From assembly GCF_900156885.1 (NCBI RefSeq), contig NZ_FTOY01000011.1, forward strand, positions 672,501-736,500: DNA of 64,000 nt, in the 5' to 3' direction. A program made the translations under genes and the position numbers. Numbering within the stretch: the stretch's first letter is position 1; each line of letters starts with the position of its first letter. This DNA comes from Limosilactobacillus caccae (GTDB taxonomy: Bacteria; Bacillota; Bacilli; Lactobacillales; Lactobacillaceae). The notes under the pieces were generated by a model. That model saw only the letters and a program-made list of their open reading frames with translations. It had not been told where the DNA came from and searched no databases. Shown here in pieces: positions 1 through 7,788 of the stretch.

Positions 1-1720
1 TGGTGACTGGATCCGCGAGTGAGATATGCTGGAGGTCAAAATCAGGGGTGATTTGCCGAACGGCCTGCATCGTGTTATCCATAATCGATAGGTTCTTTAG
101 CCCCAGGAAATCCATCTTTAACAACCCCAACGCCTCAACGGTATCTTTAGGGAACTGGGTCATCAATAGCCCATCACTCCCGTTTTGGAGGGGAACAATC
201 TCGTGCAGGGGCTCTTCGGAAAGGACGACCCCTGCCGCATGGATCGAATAGTGGCGTGGCAGCCCTTCTAACTGCTGGGCAACCTTGATCAGCAACTGGT
301 ATTTCGGGTTATCATCTAGCAAGTTATTGAGGCGTTGTGACTCAGCAAGGGCCTGCTTAAGGGTCACGTGAAGCCCATGCGGCAAGGAAGCGGTAATGCT
401 TTCCGTTTCATACCGTGACAGGCCAAAGACCCGGCTGACATCCCGCACAACTTGCTTTGCGGCCAAGGTCCCAAAGGTAATAATCTGGGCAACCCGCCGG
501 TGACCATATTTTTGGTGAACATATTGCAACACCTCATTACGTCGGTTATCAGGAATATCAAGGTCAATATCCGGCATCTGGGCACGCTCGGGATTGAGAA
601 ACCGTTCAAACAAGAGGTCGTACTCCAGGGGGTCGACTTCCGTAATCGCCAATGCATAGGCAACTAACGAGCCAGCAGCTGACCCTCGCCCGGGATCAGT
701 CGTAATCTTTTGCTGGTGGGCAAAGTTCATCACGTCCCAGACAATCAGGAAATAATCATCAAAGCCCATTTCATGGATGACTTTTAATTCCATTGCTAAG
801 CGCTGTTGGTAGTCTTGTAATGTCTTATGGGGAGCAACCCGTCGTTTTTTGAGTCCAGCAATACACAGGTGGCGTAAATACTCCTGCGAATTTTGTCCGG
901 CTGGTGTTTGGTAGTGTGGCAGTACCGGCGAACGAAATTTCAGGCTAACGTTACAATTAGCAACCACTTCTGCGGTCTTATCGACTGCCATCGCAAGGTC
1001 AGCGTCACGGTAACTTTTAATCACCTGCTGGCAATCTTTTAAATAGTCCTCCCCTAGCCGCCGTGCCTGTTCAGCGGGGTCTTTTAACTCAACCCCGGCG
1101 CCAATCGCCTGAAGCACCCGACTAGCAAAGAGGTCTTCTGGATTGAGATAATCAACCGGTGAACTGGCGACGATTGCCAGTCCCTGCTGGTCGGCATACT
1201 GCTTAATTGTCGTCAGCTGGACGTGGTCGAGGTCTGGATTAACCCCGATTAATAAGCTGTCAGTATCGCTTAGTTGGTGAAGCTCATGTAAAATTGGCTG
1301 CTGCTGGGCAATGATGCTCAAAAGAGTGCTCTGCGGCGGAATGACGATGTAAAGGTCACCCAACAGCGGCTTGATCTCCGCAACTGCCAGGGGTAATTGG
1401 GTATGCTCCTTTGTCTGGTGAAGGGTCGACAAGTCCATTAGGTGCTGGTAGCCTTGCTGGTTCTTGGCAAGAAAAAGCAAGCGTAACTTATTGCCATCCA
1501 CATTATTAAGGGCAATTACCAGCTGCAGGCCAATCAGCGGCTTAATTCCCGCTGCCGTCGCCGCATTATAAAAGTCAACCGCGCCATATAATACATTCTC
1601 ATCGGTTAGCGCTAACGCCTGGTAACCACGCTTCTTGGCCGTTTGCACTAAATCATCAATCTTAGTTGGGCTCTTCAATAAACTATAACTGCTTTTGACA
1701 TCTAACGGTGCAAATTCCAC
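1..1720 (-). CDS. dnaE: DNA polymerase III subunit alpha, DnaE type (partial, 3' end off the left edge)
   Basis: About 573 N-terminal residues of a roughly 1100-residue replicative polymerase are present; the C-terminal part lies outside the window. A GTG start at 1718-1720 fits a strong GAGGTGAAGG ribosome site. The protein opens with a PHP-domain pattern (SSYSLL, then ALALTDEN), followed by the polymerase core motif PDIDLDIPDNRR, which keeps the catalytic aspartates, and GRGSAAGS. DnaE-type enzymes lack the PolC proofreading exonuclease; in Firmicutes they extend primers, mainly on the lagging strand. The PHP domain has lost the usual metal-binding histidines: DVK where VH is expected and TDEN where TDHG is expected. 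This suggests, as an inference, that it has no PHP nuclease activity. The gene is divergent from the small yjzD-like gene. Confidence 0.95.
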   Translation of the reverse strand, partial: MEFAPLDVKSSYSLLKSPTKIDDLVQTAKKRGYQALALTDENVLYGAVDFYNAATAAGIKPLIGLQLVIALNNVDGNKLRLLFLAKNQQGYQHLMDLSTLHQTKEHTQLPLAVAEIKPLLGDLYIVIPPQSTLLSIIAQQQPILHELHQLSDTDSLLIGVNPDLDHVQLTTIKQYADQQGLAIVASSPVDYLNPEDLFASRVLQAIGAGVELKDPAEQARRLGEDYLKDCQQVIKSYRDADLAMAVDKTAEVVANCNVSLKFRSPVLPHYQTPAGQNSQEYLRHLCIAGLKKRRVAPHKTLQDYQQRLAMELKVIHEMGFDDYFLIVWDVMNFAHQQKITTDPGRGSAAGSLVAYALAITEVDPLEYDLLFERFLNPERAQMPDIDLDIPDNRRNEVLQYVHQKYGHRRVAQIITFGTLAAKQVVRDVSRVFGLSRYETESITASLPHGLHVTLKQALAESQRLNNLLDDNPKYQLLIKVAQQLEGLPRHYSIHAAGVVLSEEPLHEIVPLQNGSDGLLMTQFPKDTVEALGLLKMDFLGLKNLSIMDNTMQAVRQITPDFDLQHISLADPVT

Positions 1721-1741
1721 TTACCTTCACCTCTCAATCAA

Positions 1742-1750
1742 ATTATACCA
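1742..1750 (-). promoter_or_regulatory. Extended -10 promoter candidate for dnaE
   Basis: On the minus strand TGG-TATAAT is a perfect -10 with a TGn extension, about 22 bases upstream of the GTG start. The -35 region at 17-bp spacing is weak, which is compatible with an extended -10 promoter. Confidence 0.5.
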
Positions 1751-1784
1751 AAACATTTTATCAACAGGAAAATATCGGCAGGGC

Positions 1785-1814
1785 TTTCAAATGTTACAAT
1801 AAATATGCTAAAAT
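1785..1814 (+). promoter_or_regulatory. Promoter candidate for the yjzD-like gene
   Basis: TTTCAA and TAAAAT are separated by 18 bp, and a TGC precedes the -10 (extended -10). It lies about 30 bases upstream of the start at 1845. Confidence 0.45.
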
Positions 1815-1844
1815 TATTATATGACTTCAAAGGGGATGACCAAC

Positions 1845-2048
1845 ATGAAAGTTCTGACAAAGAATATCGTTGCCGCTATTTGGGCAGTTATTCTTGGTGA
1901 GGTCCTAGCTTACATTACTAGTCAACTAGAATCAATGACACCAAATTACACGATCGTCGCTGTGGTTGCAGTTATTATGGGGTTGATCGTTGTTAACTGC
2001 GTTGATTACATCACCGCTAGTGCAAACCCTAATAAAGACGAACAATAA
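1845..2048 (+). CDS. Small membrane protein, YjzD/DUF2929-like
   Basis: The protein has 67 residues and two hydrophobic stretches (about residues 7-25 and 35-57), with a short charged tail ending NKDEQ. The ATG at 1845 is preferred over the one at 1821 because an AAAGGGGA ribosome site lies 8 bases before it. Two membrane segments, small size and a position next to dnaE match the DUF2929 (YjzD) family of Firmicutes, whose function is not established here. The assignment rests on pattern and context, so the family name is tentative. The gene is the only one on the plus strand in this part and is followed by two strong hairpins. Confidence 0.75.
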   Translation: MKVLTKNIVAAIWAVILGEVLAYITSQLESMTPNYTIVAVVAVIMGLIVVNCVDYITASANPNKDEQ

Positions 2049-2056
2049 AACAAGCT

Positions 2057-2160
2057 GGAAAAAAGCTTCTCGGAGCCCCGGTGGGGTAACCTAGGACGGG
2101 CATTGACACGGTACGAGTCAACGTTTGTCCGTAGTTACCCTTGAGGGGCTCGCTTTTTCC
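2057..2160 (+). ncRNA. Candidate structured RNA or palindromic element of about 104 nt
   Basis: Five nested pairings make one long interrupted hairpin: GGAAAA(A)AGC 2057-2066 with GCTTTTTCC 2152-2160; GAGCCCC 2073-2079 with GGGGCTC 2145-2151; GGGTAAC 2084-2090 with GTTACCC 2134-2140; GGAC 2094-2097 with GTCC 2127-2130; and TTGAC 2103-2107 with GTCAA 2117-2121. It follows the yjzD-like gene by 8 bases. A separate strong terminator lies downstream at 2192, so this element is more than a terminator. It has no T-box, SRP, 6S or known riboswitch core that I recognise. It could be a small RNA, a 3' UTR element or a dispersed palindromic repeat. Confidence 0.4.
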
Positions 2161-2191
2161 GCGATTACTGTGTAATATTCGGAACGAAAAC

Positions 2192-2228
2192 AAGAGGCCA
2201 GGAAAAGCTACACTTTTCCTGGCCTCTT
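2192..2228. terminator. Bidirectional terminator between the yjzD-like gene and pepT
   Basis: A perfect 16-bp stem (AAGAGGCCAGGAAAAG and its complement) has a 5-base loop, with T-rich sequence on both outer sides. It can serve the plus-strand gene and the minus-strand pepT. Confidence 0.85.
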
Positions 2229-2242
2229 TAGTTTAAAAGTCA

Positions 2243-3490
2243 TTAGTTATTTTGCGCGTTCAATTCCACGATCTTAAGCAATACGTCGAGTGCCCGTTCC
2301 ATCGTTTGGACAGAAACATACTCAAAGCGACTGTGCATGTTCTCGCCACCAGCGAAAAGGTTTGGCGTTGGTAGGCCCTTGTAAGAAATAGTTGAGCCGT
2401 CAGTCCCACCCCGAACAGGGTAAATATCAGGCTTGATCCCCAGTTCTTCCATTGCTTGTTTAGCAATCTCAACAACATCCATGTGGTCTTGTAGGGCATC
2501 CTTTAGGTTGTAGTACTGGTCATAAAGGTTCATCTTGACCCGTTCTTCACCGAGTTCATCATTGATGCCCGCAACGACCCGCTCAAGCAGGTCTTTACGT
2601 TCTGCAAAGATTTGTTTGTCGTGGTCCCGGATAAGGTAAACCATCGTGGCATGGTCAACTGTCCCATCAAACTTGTACAGGTGGTAGAATCCCTGCCGGC
2701 CATCGGTCCGTTCTGCCCGGTCATGGCTTGGCAAGCTATTATGTAAATCAATGGCGACTTGGATTGCGTTAATCATCGTTCCCTTCGCAACCCCGGTATG
2801 GACATCCTTCCCTTGGATCTCAATCTCGGCCTGGGCCGCATTAAAAGTCTCGTATTCCAGTTCGCCTAGTGGCCCACCATCAACAGTGTAGGCAAAGTCG
2901 GCACCAAAATCAGCAACATCAAAGTGGTCGGCACCGGTCCCAATTTCCTCATCGGGGCCAAGGCCAATTCTGATCTCCCCGTGTTTAATTTCTGGGTGCT
3001 TCATCAGGTAGGCAGCCATCGTAATGATTTCCGCCACTCCAGACTTATCATCAGCTCCAAGGAGGGTAGAACCATCAGTAGTCACCAAGGTATTCCCCTT
3101 GTACTTTTTCAGTGACGGGAATTCGGCTACGGTTAACTTATACTGTCCTTTTTCATCGAGTTGAATGTCTGATTGACCATCATAGTCTTCAACAATCTGC
3201 GGGTTGACATTATGCGCATTGAAATCTGCCGTATCAACATGGGCAATAAAGCCAACCACTGGTACCGAGTGGTCGAGGTTGCTGGGAATTGTCGCCATCA
3301 AGTAGGAACTTTGCTTATTGATGTGGACATTTGCTAAGCCAAGGTCGACTAGTTCACCCTTCAGTTCATTTAAAAATGCCGTTTCCTTGGGATCAGAAGG
3401 GATCGTCGTTGAAGCCGGGTTGGACCGGGTTTCTGTCTTAACATACTTTAAGAAACGGGATAACAATCCATCATATTTTTCTTCAACCAT
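2243..3490 (-). CDS. pepT: Peptidase T (tripeptide aminopeptidase)
   Basis: This 415-residue M20-family zinc peptidase removes the N-terminal residue from tripeptides in the cytoplasm, a late step in using milk- or host-derived peptides. Visible metal and catalytic motifs are AHVDTADF, GADDKSGVAEI, the DEEIGTGADHF pair of glutamates, TVDGGPLGELE, and the C-terminal GGTDGST and GGENMHSRFE. The start at 3490 is chosen because AGGAG lies 9 bases before it, whereas an in-frame ATG at 3499 sits directly on that site. Length agrees with the family. It follows the Nif3-like gene by 17 bases and is probably read from the same transcript, ending at the 2192-2228 terminator. Confidence 0.95.
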   Translation of the reverse strand: MVEEKYDGLLSRFLKYVKTETRSNPASTTIPSDPKETAFLNELKGELVDLGLANVHINKQSSYLMATIPSNLDHSVPVVGFIAHVDTADFNAHNVNPQIVEDYDGQSDIQLDEKGQYKLTVAEFPSLKKYKGNTLVTTDGSTLLGADDKSGVAEIITMAAYLMKHPEIKHGEIRIGLGPDEEIGTGADHFDVADFGADFAYTVDGGPLGELEYETFNAAQAEIEIQGKDVHTGVAKGTMINAIQVAIDLHNSLPSHDRAERTDGRQGFYHLYKFDGTVDHATMVYLIRDHDKQIFAERKDLLERVVAGINDELGEERVKMNLYDQYYNLKDALQDHMDVVEIAKQAMEELGIKPDIYPVRGGTDGSTISYKGLPTPNLFAGGENMHSRFEYVSVQTMERALDVLLKIVELNAQNN

Positions 3491-3507
3491 TAAAAACATC
3501 TCCTAAA

Positions 3508-4332
3508 TTATTTCGTAACAAACGTAAATGGCTCTGTGTCTACCTTATTCTCAATAATTGAGAATTGCCAGTTATTCTCATCACGCCACTGGCCAATTAG
3601 CGCCGCTAGGCCATGTTGCACGACTACTTCAATGTGGTGCCCAGGATCAACGACAACGAGGTGGTTGGCAATCATGTCGTGGGCAAAGTGGTAGCTGACG
3701 TCGCCAGTAACATAAGCGTCAGCCTGCAACGAAACGGCTTTATCATAGAAGTCTTGCCCCGCACCACCAAGGACGGCAACCCGCTTAATCTGCTTTTTAT
3801 CATCGAGGGGGTTACAGATCAATCGCAAGCCCTTAACCGCAAACACCTTCATGCAGTAGTCAGCAAATTCTCGTGGTGTCAACGGGGTAGCGAGTTCGCC
3901 AACCCGGCCCATTCCGACAGCCTGGCCAGTAACCGGGTCAGTCCCGGCAGGCACAAGCGGAACAAGGTTGGTCAGCTGCAGCTGTTCAGCAAGCCAATCA
4001 TTCATCCCCCCGTTCGCAGTATCTAAGTTCGTGTGGGCCGCGTAGACAGTAATATTATTCGCCAAAATTTTGGCATACATTTCATTTTGCGGGTTGCGCG
4101 TGTCAAGGTCTTTTGCCGGGTGAAACATCACTGGGTGGTGGGCAAAGATAAAGTCGACATGCTCAGCGATTGCCTCATCAACGACTTCTGGCCGGACGTC
4201 CAAAGTGGTCATCAAACGGGAAATCGGCTGGTCGGGATTCCCGATTTGTAAACCGACATGGTCCCACTTTTCAGCAAGTTGGGGACTAGCAAATTGTTCA
4301 AAACGATTAATTAGTTGGGTACCGGTGGTCAC
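3508..4332 (-). CDS. Nif3-like dinuclear metal centre protein (YqfO family)
   Basis: The 274 residues belong to the Nif3/YbgI family, proteins with a dinuclear metal site. In Firmicutes one member acts as a GTP cyclohydrolase 1 type 2 homolog, but the substrate in most species is uncertain. Metal-ligand motifs are visible in FAHHPVMF, the AAHTNLD segment and the late DPGHHIE segment. The start is GTG with AAGGAGG about 10 bases upstream. The gene overlaps the end of trmK by 26 bases, the usual Firmicute pairing (yqfN-yqfO), which points to translational coupling. It lacks the longer middle insertion seen in larger homologs. Confidence 0.9.
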   Translation of the reverse strand: MTTGTQLINRFEQFASPQLAEKWDHVGLQIGNPDQPISRLMTTLDVRPEVVDEAIAEHVDFIFAHHPVMFHPAKDLDTRNPQNEMYAKILANNITVYAAHTNLDTANGGMNDWLAEQLQLTNLVPLVPAGTDPVTGQAVGMGRVGELATPLTPREFADYCMKVFAVKGLRLICNPLDDKKQIKRVAVLGGAGQDFYDKAVSLQADAYVTGDVSYHFAHDMIANHLVVVDPGHHIEVVVQHGLAALIGQWRDENNWQFSIIENKVDTEPFTFVTK

Positions 4333-5026
4333 TGGTAATTACCTCCTTAATTTCCCGTAATTTTTCTTCTAAGCGGGCGATCTTTTGCAACGGTGGTTGT
4401 TGCGCCTTTTGCATTTGTGCAATGACATTCTCCTCCCGCTGACAAAATTCCTGCCACTTCTTCTTGAAGACCGGGGCCTTCTTTTCAAGCAGCAACGGCC
4501 CAAACTCTAGCTCGTACTGGCTATAGTAGAAGGGAACAATTGACGGTTCGGCGAGGATTATTTCATAAATATGGTCGTCTTCTTCAATAATTTTTTCACC
4601 CGTAATTTGGTAGCGATTAGCCATTAGCCATTGGCGAACCTGCTTCTCACCAACATTGGGCTGAAGGATTAGACGTTTCACTCCCACTAGTTTATCCCGC
4701 CCCTTTTCCAAGATTGAGGCGATCAAACTGCCACCCATTCCAGCAATCACAACCGTGTCAATCTTATCTTCCGGGGTGATCGCCGCCAGGCCATCTGCCA
4801 AGCGTGGCTGGATCTCATCGGTTAACTGCTGGTGGGTAATTTCATGAACGGCGTTTTCATAGGGGCCCTTCACCACTTCACCAGCAATCGCATAGTTAAT
4901 TTTCCCCTGCAACACCAGGGCGGCAGGTAAGTATGCATGATCCGAACCAATGTCAGCTAACCGCGCCCCAGCAGGCACAAGCGAAGCGACACCAGCTAAT
5001 CGTGCAGATAAGTGTTCCGCATCCAA
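4307..5026 (-). CDS. trmK: tRNA (adenine(22)-N(1))-methyltransferase TrmK
   Basis: TrmK puts a methyl group on N1 of adenosine 22 in tRNA, using S-adenosylmethionine. The Rossmann motif ADIGSDHAYLP, the VIAGMGG motif and LILQPN are all characteristic. The C-terminal part is rich in lysine, glutamine and glutamate and probably forms a helical tRNA-binding region. An ATG lies at 5035 but touches the AAAGGA site with no spacer. A TTG at 5026 has a 9-base spacer and gives a better N-terminus (MDAEHLSARL), so it is preferred; the difference is three residues. It is the first gene of trmK-nif3-pepT. Confidence 0.92.
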   Translation of the reverse strand: MDAEHLSARLAGVASLVPAGARLADIGSDHAYLPAALVLQGKINYAIAGEVVKGPYENAVHEITHQQLTDEIQPRLADGLAAITPEDKIDTVVIAGMGGSLIASILEKGRDKLVGVKRLILQPNVGEKQVRQWLMANRYQITGEKIIEEDDHIYEIILAEPSIVPFYYSQYELEFGPLLLEKKAPVFKKKWQEFCQREENVIAQMQKAQQPPLQKIARLEEKLREIKEVITSDHRYPTN

Positions 5027-5096
5027 ATAAATCATTCCTTTGTAAAACTGAATAACTTAATTATAACAAATCAGCCGGATAAGTTTTAATTGCTAA

Positions 5097-5123
5097 ACAA
5101 AAAAGCCGGCAATTTGCCAGCTT
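5097..5123 (-). terminator. Terminator of the aminotransferase gene
   Basis: On the minus strand AAGCTGGC and GCCGGCTT form an 8-bp stem with one G-T pair and a 5-base loop, followed by a run of T. It begins 6 bases after the aminotransferase stop. Confidence 0.8.
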
Positions 5124-5128
5124 AATCA

Positions 5129-6310
5129 TTATAATTGTGCGAGATAATTTTTAATCCGCTTCAGTGCTTCAGTTAAGTTTTCATCAGATGACGCATATGA
5201 GAGACGGACATATCCTTCACCGCCGTCACCAAACGCGCTTCCTGGAGTAACACCGACCTTCGCCTGGTATGCGAGTTCCTTTGCAAATGCCATGTCATCC
5301 TTGCCAAACTTCGCCGGAATTTTGGCAAAGATATAAAAGGCCCCTTCCGGTGTTAGCATCTCAAAGCCCATCTCCCGCAGGCCTTGGACTACCAGGTCCC
5401 GCCGGTGTTGGTAGATCTTGCGGAACTCAACCGGGTCATTAAGGCCATTAGTTAATGCTTCGGTACCAGCTGCCTGAACATTGTTCGTCACTGACGTAAC
5501 TAAGAAGGCGTGCATCTTCCCAATTTGGGCCATAATCTTGGCCGGTGCAGCAACATAACCAAGGCGGTAACCCGTCATCGCGTGTGACTTTGATAAGCCG
5601 GAGACAAAAATCGTCCGTTCTGGAATCATCGTCGCAATTGAGTGGTGGTCGACCCCGTAAGTAAGGTCACTGTATATCTCATCCGCAATCGCGTACAGGT
5701 GGTGGGCACTGATTACCTTTGCCAACCCTGCTAAGACATCTTGCGGGTATTCACGGCCAGTTGGGTTAGATGGGTAGTTAAGAAGGACCGCCTTTACACC
5801 TTCACCTTCTTCTTCGATTACCTGCTCCAAGCGTTCAGGAGTCAGGACAAAGTTATCTGCGGAAGTATCAACTTGGACAACCGTGGCCCCTGTCATCTCG
5901 ATCAACGGGAAGTAAAGGGAAAAGACTGGTGTCGGCACAATTACCTTATCGCCAGTATTCAAAATTGCAAAGAAGATCGCGTCGAGAGCCTCAGTAGCCC
6001 CAACGGTTGAGATAATCTCTGTCTGTGGGTCGTAATGTACATCCCTTGTCTTTTCGATGTACTTACTAATCGCTTCCAGTAATTCCGGCTTCCCCGTCTG
6101 CGGAGCATAATGTGAATCATCGTCTTGAATGCTCTTAATTGCAGCTTGTTTAACGTGTTCGGGGGTTGCCATATCTGGTTCCCCCAGCGTTAACTTGATA
6201 ACCCCAGGAATTGCTGAAACTTCCTTATTAAATTGGCGAATCCCCGATGGCTTTAACGCGGCAAGCTTATGACTAATGGTTCCATATAAATCAGCAGATA
6301 ACTCTGGCAT
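5129..6310 (-). CDS. Pyridoxal phosphate-dependent aminotransferase, class I/II
   Basis: This is a 393-residue fold-type I aminotransferase. Visible features are the PLP lysine in SGLSKSHAMTGYRLGY, the NYPSNPTG motif that binds the substrate carboxylate, ADEIYSDLTY with the PLP-ring aspartate, and the C-terminal YVRLSYA arginine. Close relatives in lactobacilli are annotated as aromatic or N-acetyl-diaminopimelate (PatA) aminotransferases; the sequence alone does not decide the substrate. The start has AAGGAGAG 7 bases upstream. It has its own promoter and terminator and separates rpoD from trmK, which are neighbours in many relatives. Confidence 0.9.
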   Translation of the reverse strand: MPELSADLYGTISHKLAALKPSGIRQFNKEVSAIPGVIKLTLGEPDMATPEHVKQAAIKSIQDDDSHYAPQTGKPELLEAISKYIEKTRDVHYDPQTEIISTVGATEALDAIFFAILNTGDKVIVPTPVFSLYFPLIEMTGATVVQVDTSADNFVLTPERLEQVIEEEGEGVKAVLLNYPSNPTGREYPQDVLAGLAKVISAHHLYAIADEIYSDLTYGVDHHSIATMIPERTIFVSGLSKSHAMTGYRLGYVAAPAKIMAQIGKMHAFLVTSVTNNVQAAGTEALTNGLNDPVEFRKIYQHRRDLVVQGLREMGFEMLTPEGAFYIFAKIPAKFGKDDMAFAKELAYQAKVGVTPGSAFGDGGEGYVRLSYASSDENLTEALKRIKNYLAQL

Positions 6311-6367
6311 TGTTCGATCTCTCCTTAAATCATTAATTAATAATCATCTTAAAAATGTTTAATTTAA

Positions 6368-6396
6368 ATTCTACCCGAACATTAGATCATCGTCAA
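6368..6396 (-). promoter_or_regulatory. Promoter of the aminotransferase gene
   Basis: The minus strand reads TTGACG, 17 bp, TAGAAT, a near-consensus sigma-A promoter about 58 bases before the start codon. Confidence 0.75.
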
Positions 6397-6540
6397 TAGA
6401 TCAATAAGAATTCTTTAATCGAACTTTAAGAAAAGTAAAAAGCGCATCGGCAAACGCATCAAGCAACCGCACTAAATGCGTTTTAGGAACTGTAAAATCA
6501 AAGTTTAATACGAATTCAGTTTATTCAGCGTATACATAAA

Positions 6541-6576
6541 GCCGGACGATAAGCCAAAAATGGCTCATCGTCCGGC
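6541..6576. terminator. Terminator after rpoD
   Basis: A 16-bp stem (GCCGGACGATAAGCCA against TGGCTCATCGTCCGGC, one mismatch) has an AAAA loop, with T-rich flanks on both sides. Confidence 0.85.
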
Positions 6577-6644
6577 TTTTAGTTTTAAACTAGGACTTTT
6601 TCCCAGCTCGTTTAATTACTTCTTACTCGCGTAACTTCCCATCA

Positions 6645-7787
6645 TTATTCAAGGAAGTCCTTCAATTGCTTGGAGCGAGATGGGTGGCGCAGCTTCCGTA
6701 AAGCCTTTGCTTCAATTTGCCGAATCCGTTCCCGGGTAACCCCAAAGACCTTCCCAACTTCTTCAAGCGTCCGCGTCCGGCCATCATCAAGGCCAAACCG
6801 TAACCGAAGGACATTTTCTTCCCGGTCCGTCAAGGTATCAAGGACGTTTTCCAGTTGCTTCTTCATCATTTCATAAGCAGCATGGTCAGCGGGGCTAGTA
6901 GCATCCTGGTCTTCGATAAAGTCACCTAAGTGGGAATCATCCTCTTCACCAATTGGTGTTTCAAGGGAAACTGGTTCCTGGGCGATCTTTAAAATGTTGC
7001 GGACCTTTTCCGTTGGCATGTCCATTTCTGCCCCAATTTCTTCCGGAAGTGGTTCCCGGCCAAGATCCTGGAGTAATTGCCGCTGGATTCGGATTAACTT
7101 ATTGATTGTTTCAACCATGTGGACTGGGATCCGAATTGTCCGTGCTTGGTCGGCAATTGCCCGCGTAATGGCTTGCCGGATCCACCAGGTAGCATAAGTT
7201 GAGAACTTGAAGCCCCGCCGGTAGTCAAACTTTTCAACTGCCTTCATCAGCCCCATATTACCTTCTTGAATCAAGTCAAGGAACTGCATCCCCCGACCGA
7301 CGTACCGCTTAGCAATTGAGACCACTAACCGCAAGTTTGCTTCGGCCAATTCCTGCTTAGCAACCTCATCGCCCTGCTCAATCCGCAAGGCCAATTGGAC
7401 TTCTTCGTCAGCCGTCAACAGGTTAACGCGCCCAATTTCTTTTAGGTACATCCGCACGGGATCGTTAATCTTCACCCCGGTTGGTGCTGATGTATCCTTC
7501 ATCGCAGATTGGGAAAGCTTTTCCGTTGCTTTTAATGCCCGTGGATCTGGATCACCATTTTCATCAACAACACTGATTCCGGAGTCTTCAATATTTTGAA
7601 GCAGGTTGTCAATCCCATCAGCATTTAGCCCAAATGGCTTGGCGATCTTTTCCGTTAATTCGTCGTATTCAATTTCTTTTTTCTTCTTGTAGTTTCGAAT
7701 AAGTTTACCAACTGCAGTATCGTATTCTTGTTGGTCAAAGTCAGCGTTGTTAGAAATAACGATGTCTTTCTTCTTACTCTTTGCCAT
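6645..7787 (-). CDS. rpoD: Primary RNA polymerase sigma factor RpoD (SigA)
   Basis: This is the housekeeping sigma-70 factor, 380 residues, close to the Bacillus SigA length. Region 1.2 ([12 protein letters not shown]) is followed by region 2 with core binding and -10 recognition ([20 protein letters not shown], then [13 protein letters not shown]). Region 3 comes next, and region 4 has the -35 helix-turn-helix ([29 protein letters not shown]). The N-terminus is rich in lysine and acidic residues. It starts two bases after the dnaG stop codon, with a GGAGGAG ribosome site inside the end of dnaG. This is the dnaG-rpoD part of the classic macromolecular synthesis operon. Confidence 0.98.
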   Translation of the reverse strand: MAKSKKKDIVISNNADFDQQEYDTAVGKLIRNYKKKKEIEYDELTEKIAKPFGLNADGIDNLLQNIEDSGISVVDENGDPDPRALKATEKLSQSAMKDTSAPTGVKINDPVRMYLKEIGRVNLLTADEEVQLALRIEQGDEVAKQELAEANLRLVVSIAKRYVGRGMQFLDLIQEGNMGLMKAVEKFDYRRGFKFSTYATWWIRQAITRAIADQARTIRIPVHMVETINKLIRIQRQLLQDLGREPLPEEIGAEMDMPTEKVRNILKIAQEPVSLETPIGEEDDSHLGDFIEDQDATSPADHAAYEMMKKQLENVLDTLTDREENVLRLRFGLDDGRTRTLEEVGKVFGVTRERIRQIEAKALRKLRHPSRSKQLKDFLE

Positions 7788-7788
7788 A

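Larger units (their letters stand above)
6311..6644. other. Gene-free stretch between rpoD and the aminotransferase gene
   Basis: The stretch holds the aminotransferase ribosome site and promoter (6368-6396), a weak hairpin AAACGCAT/ATGCGTTT (6452-6459 with 6476-6483) and the rpoD terminator (6541-6576). The minus-strand sequence beside the weak hairpin repeats GATGCG and then has a short T-run, so it may act as a second terminator. No open reading frame with a ribosome site was seen. Confidence 0.6.

Noticed and set aside
2103-2108. TTGACA inside the 2057-2160 structure as a promoter -35
   Set aside because: No -10 lies at the right distance; the hexamer is part of an RNA stem.
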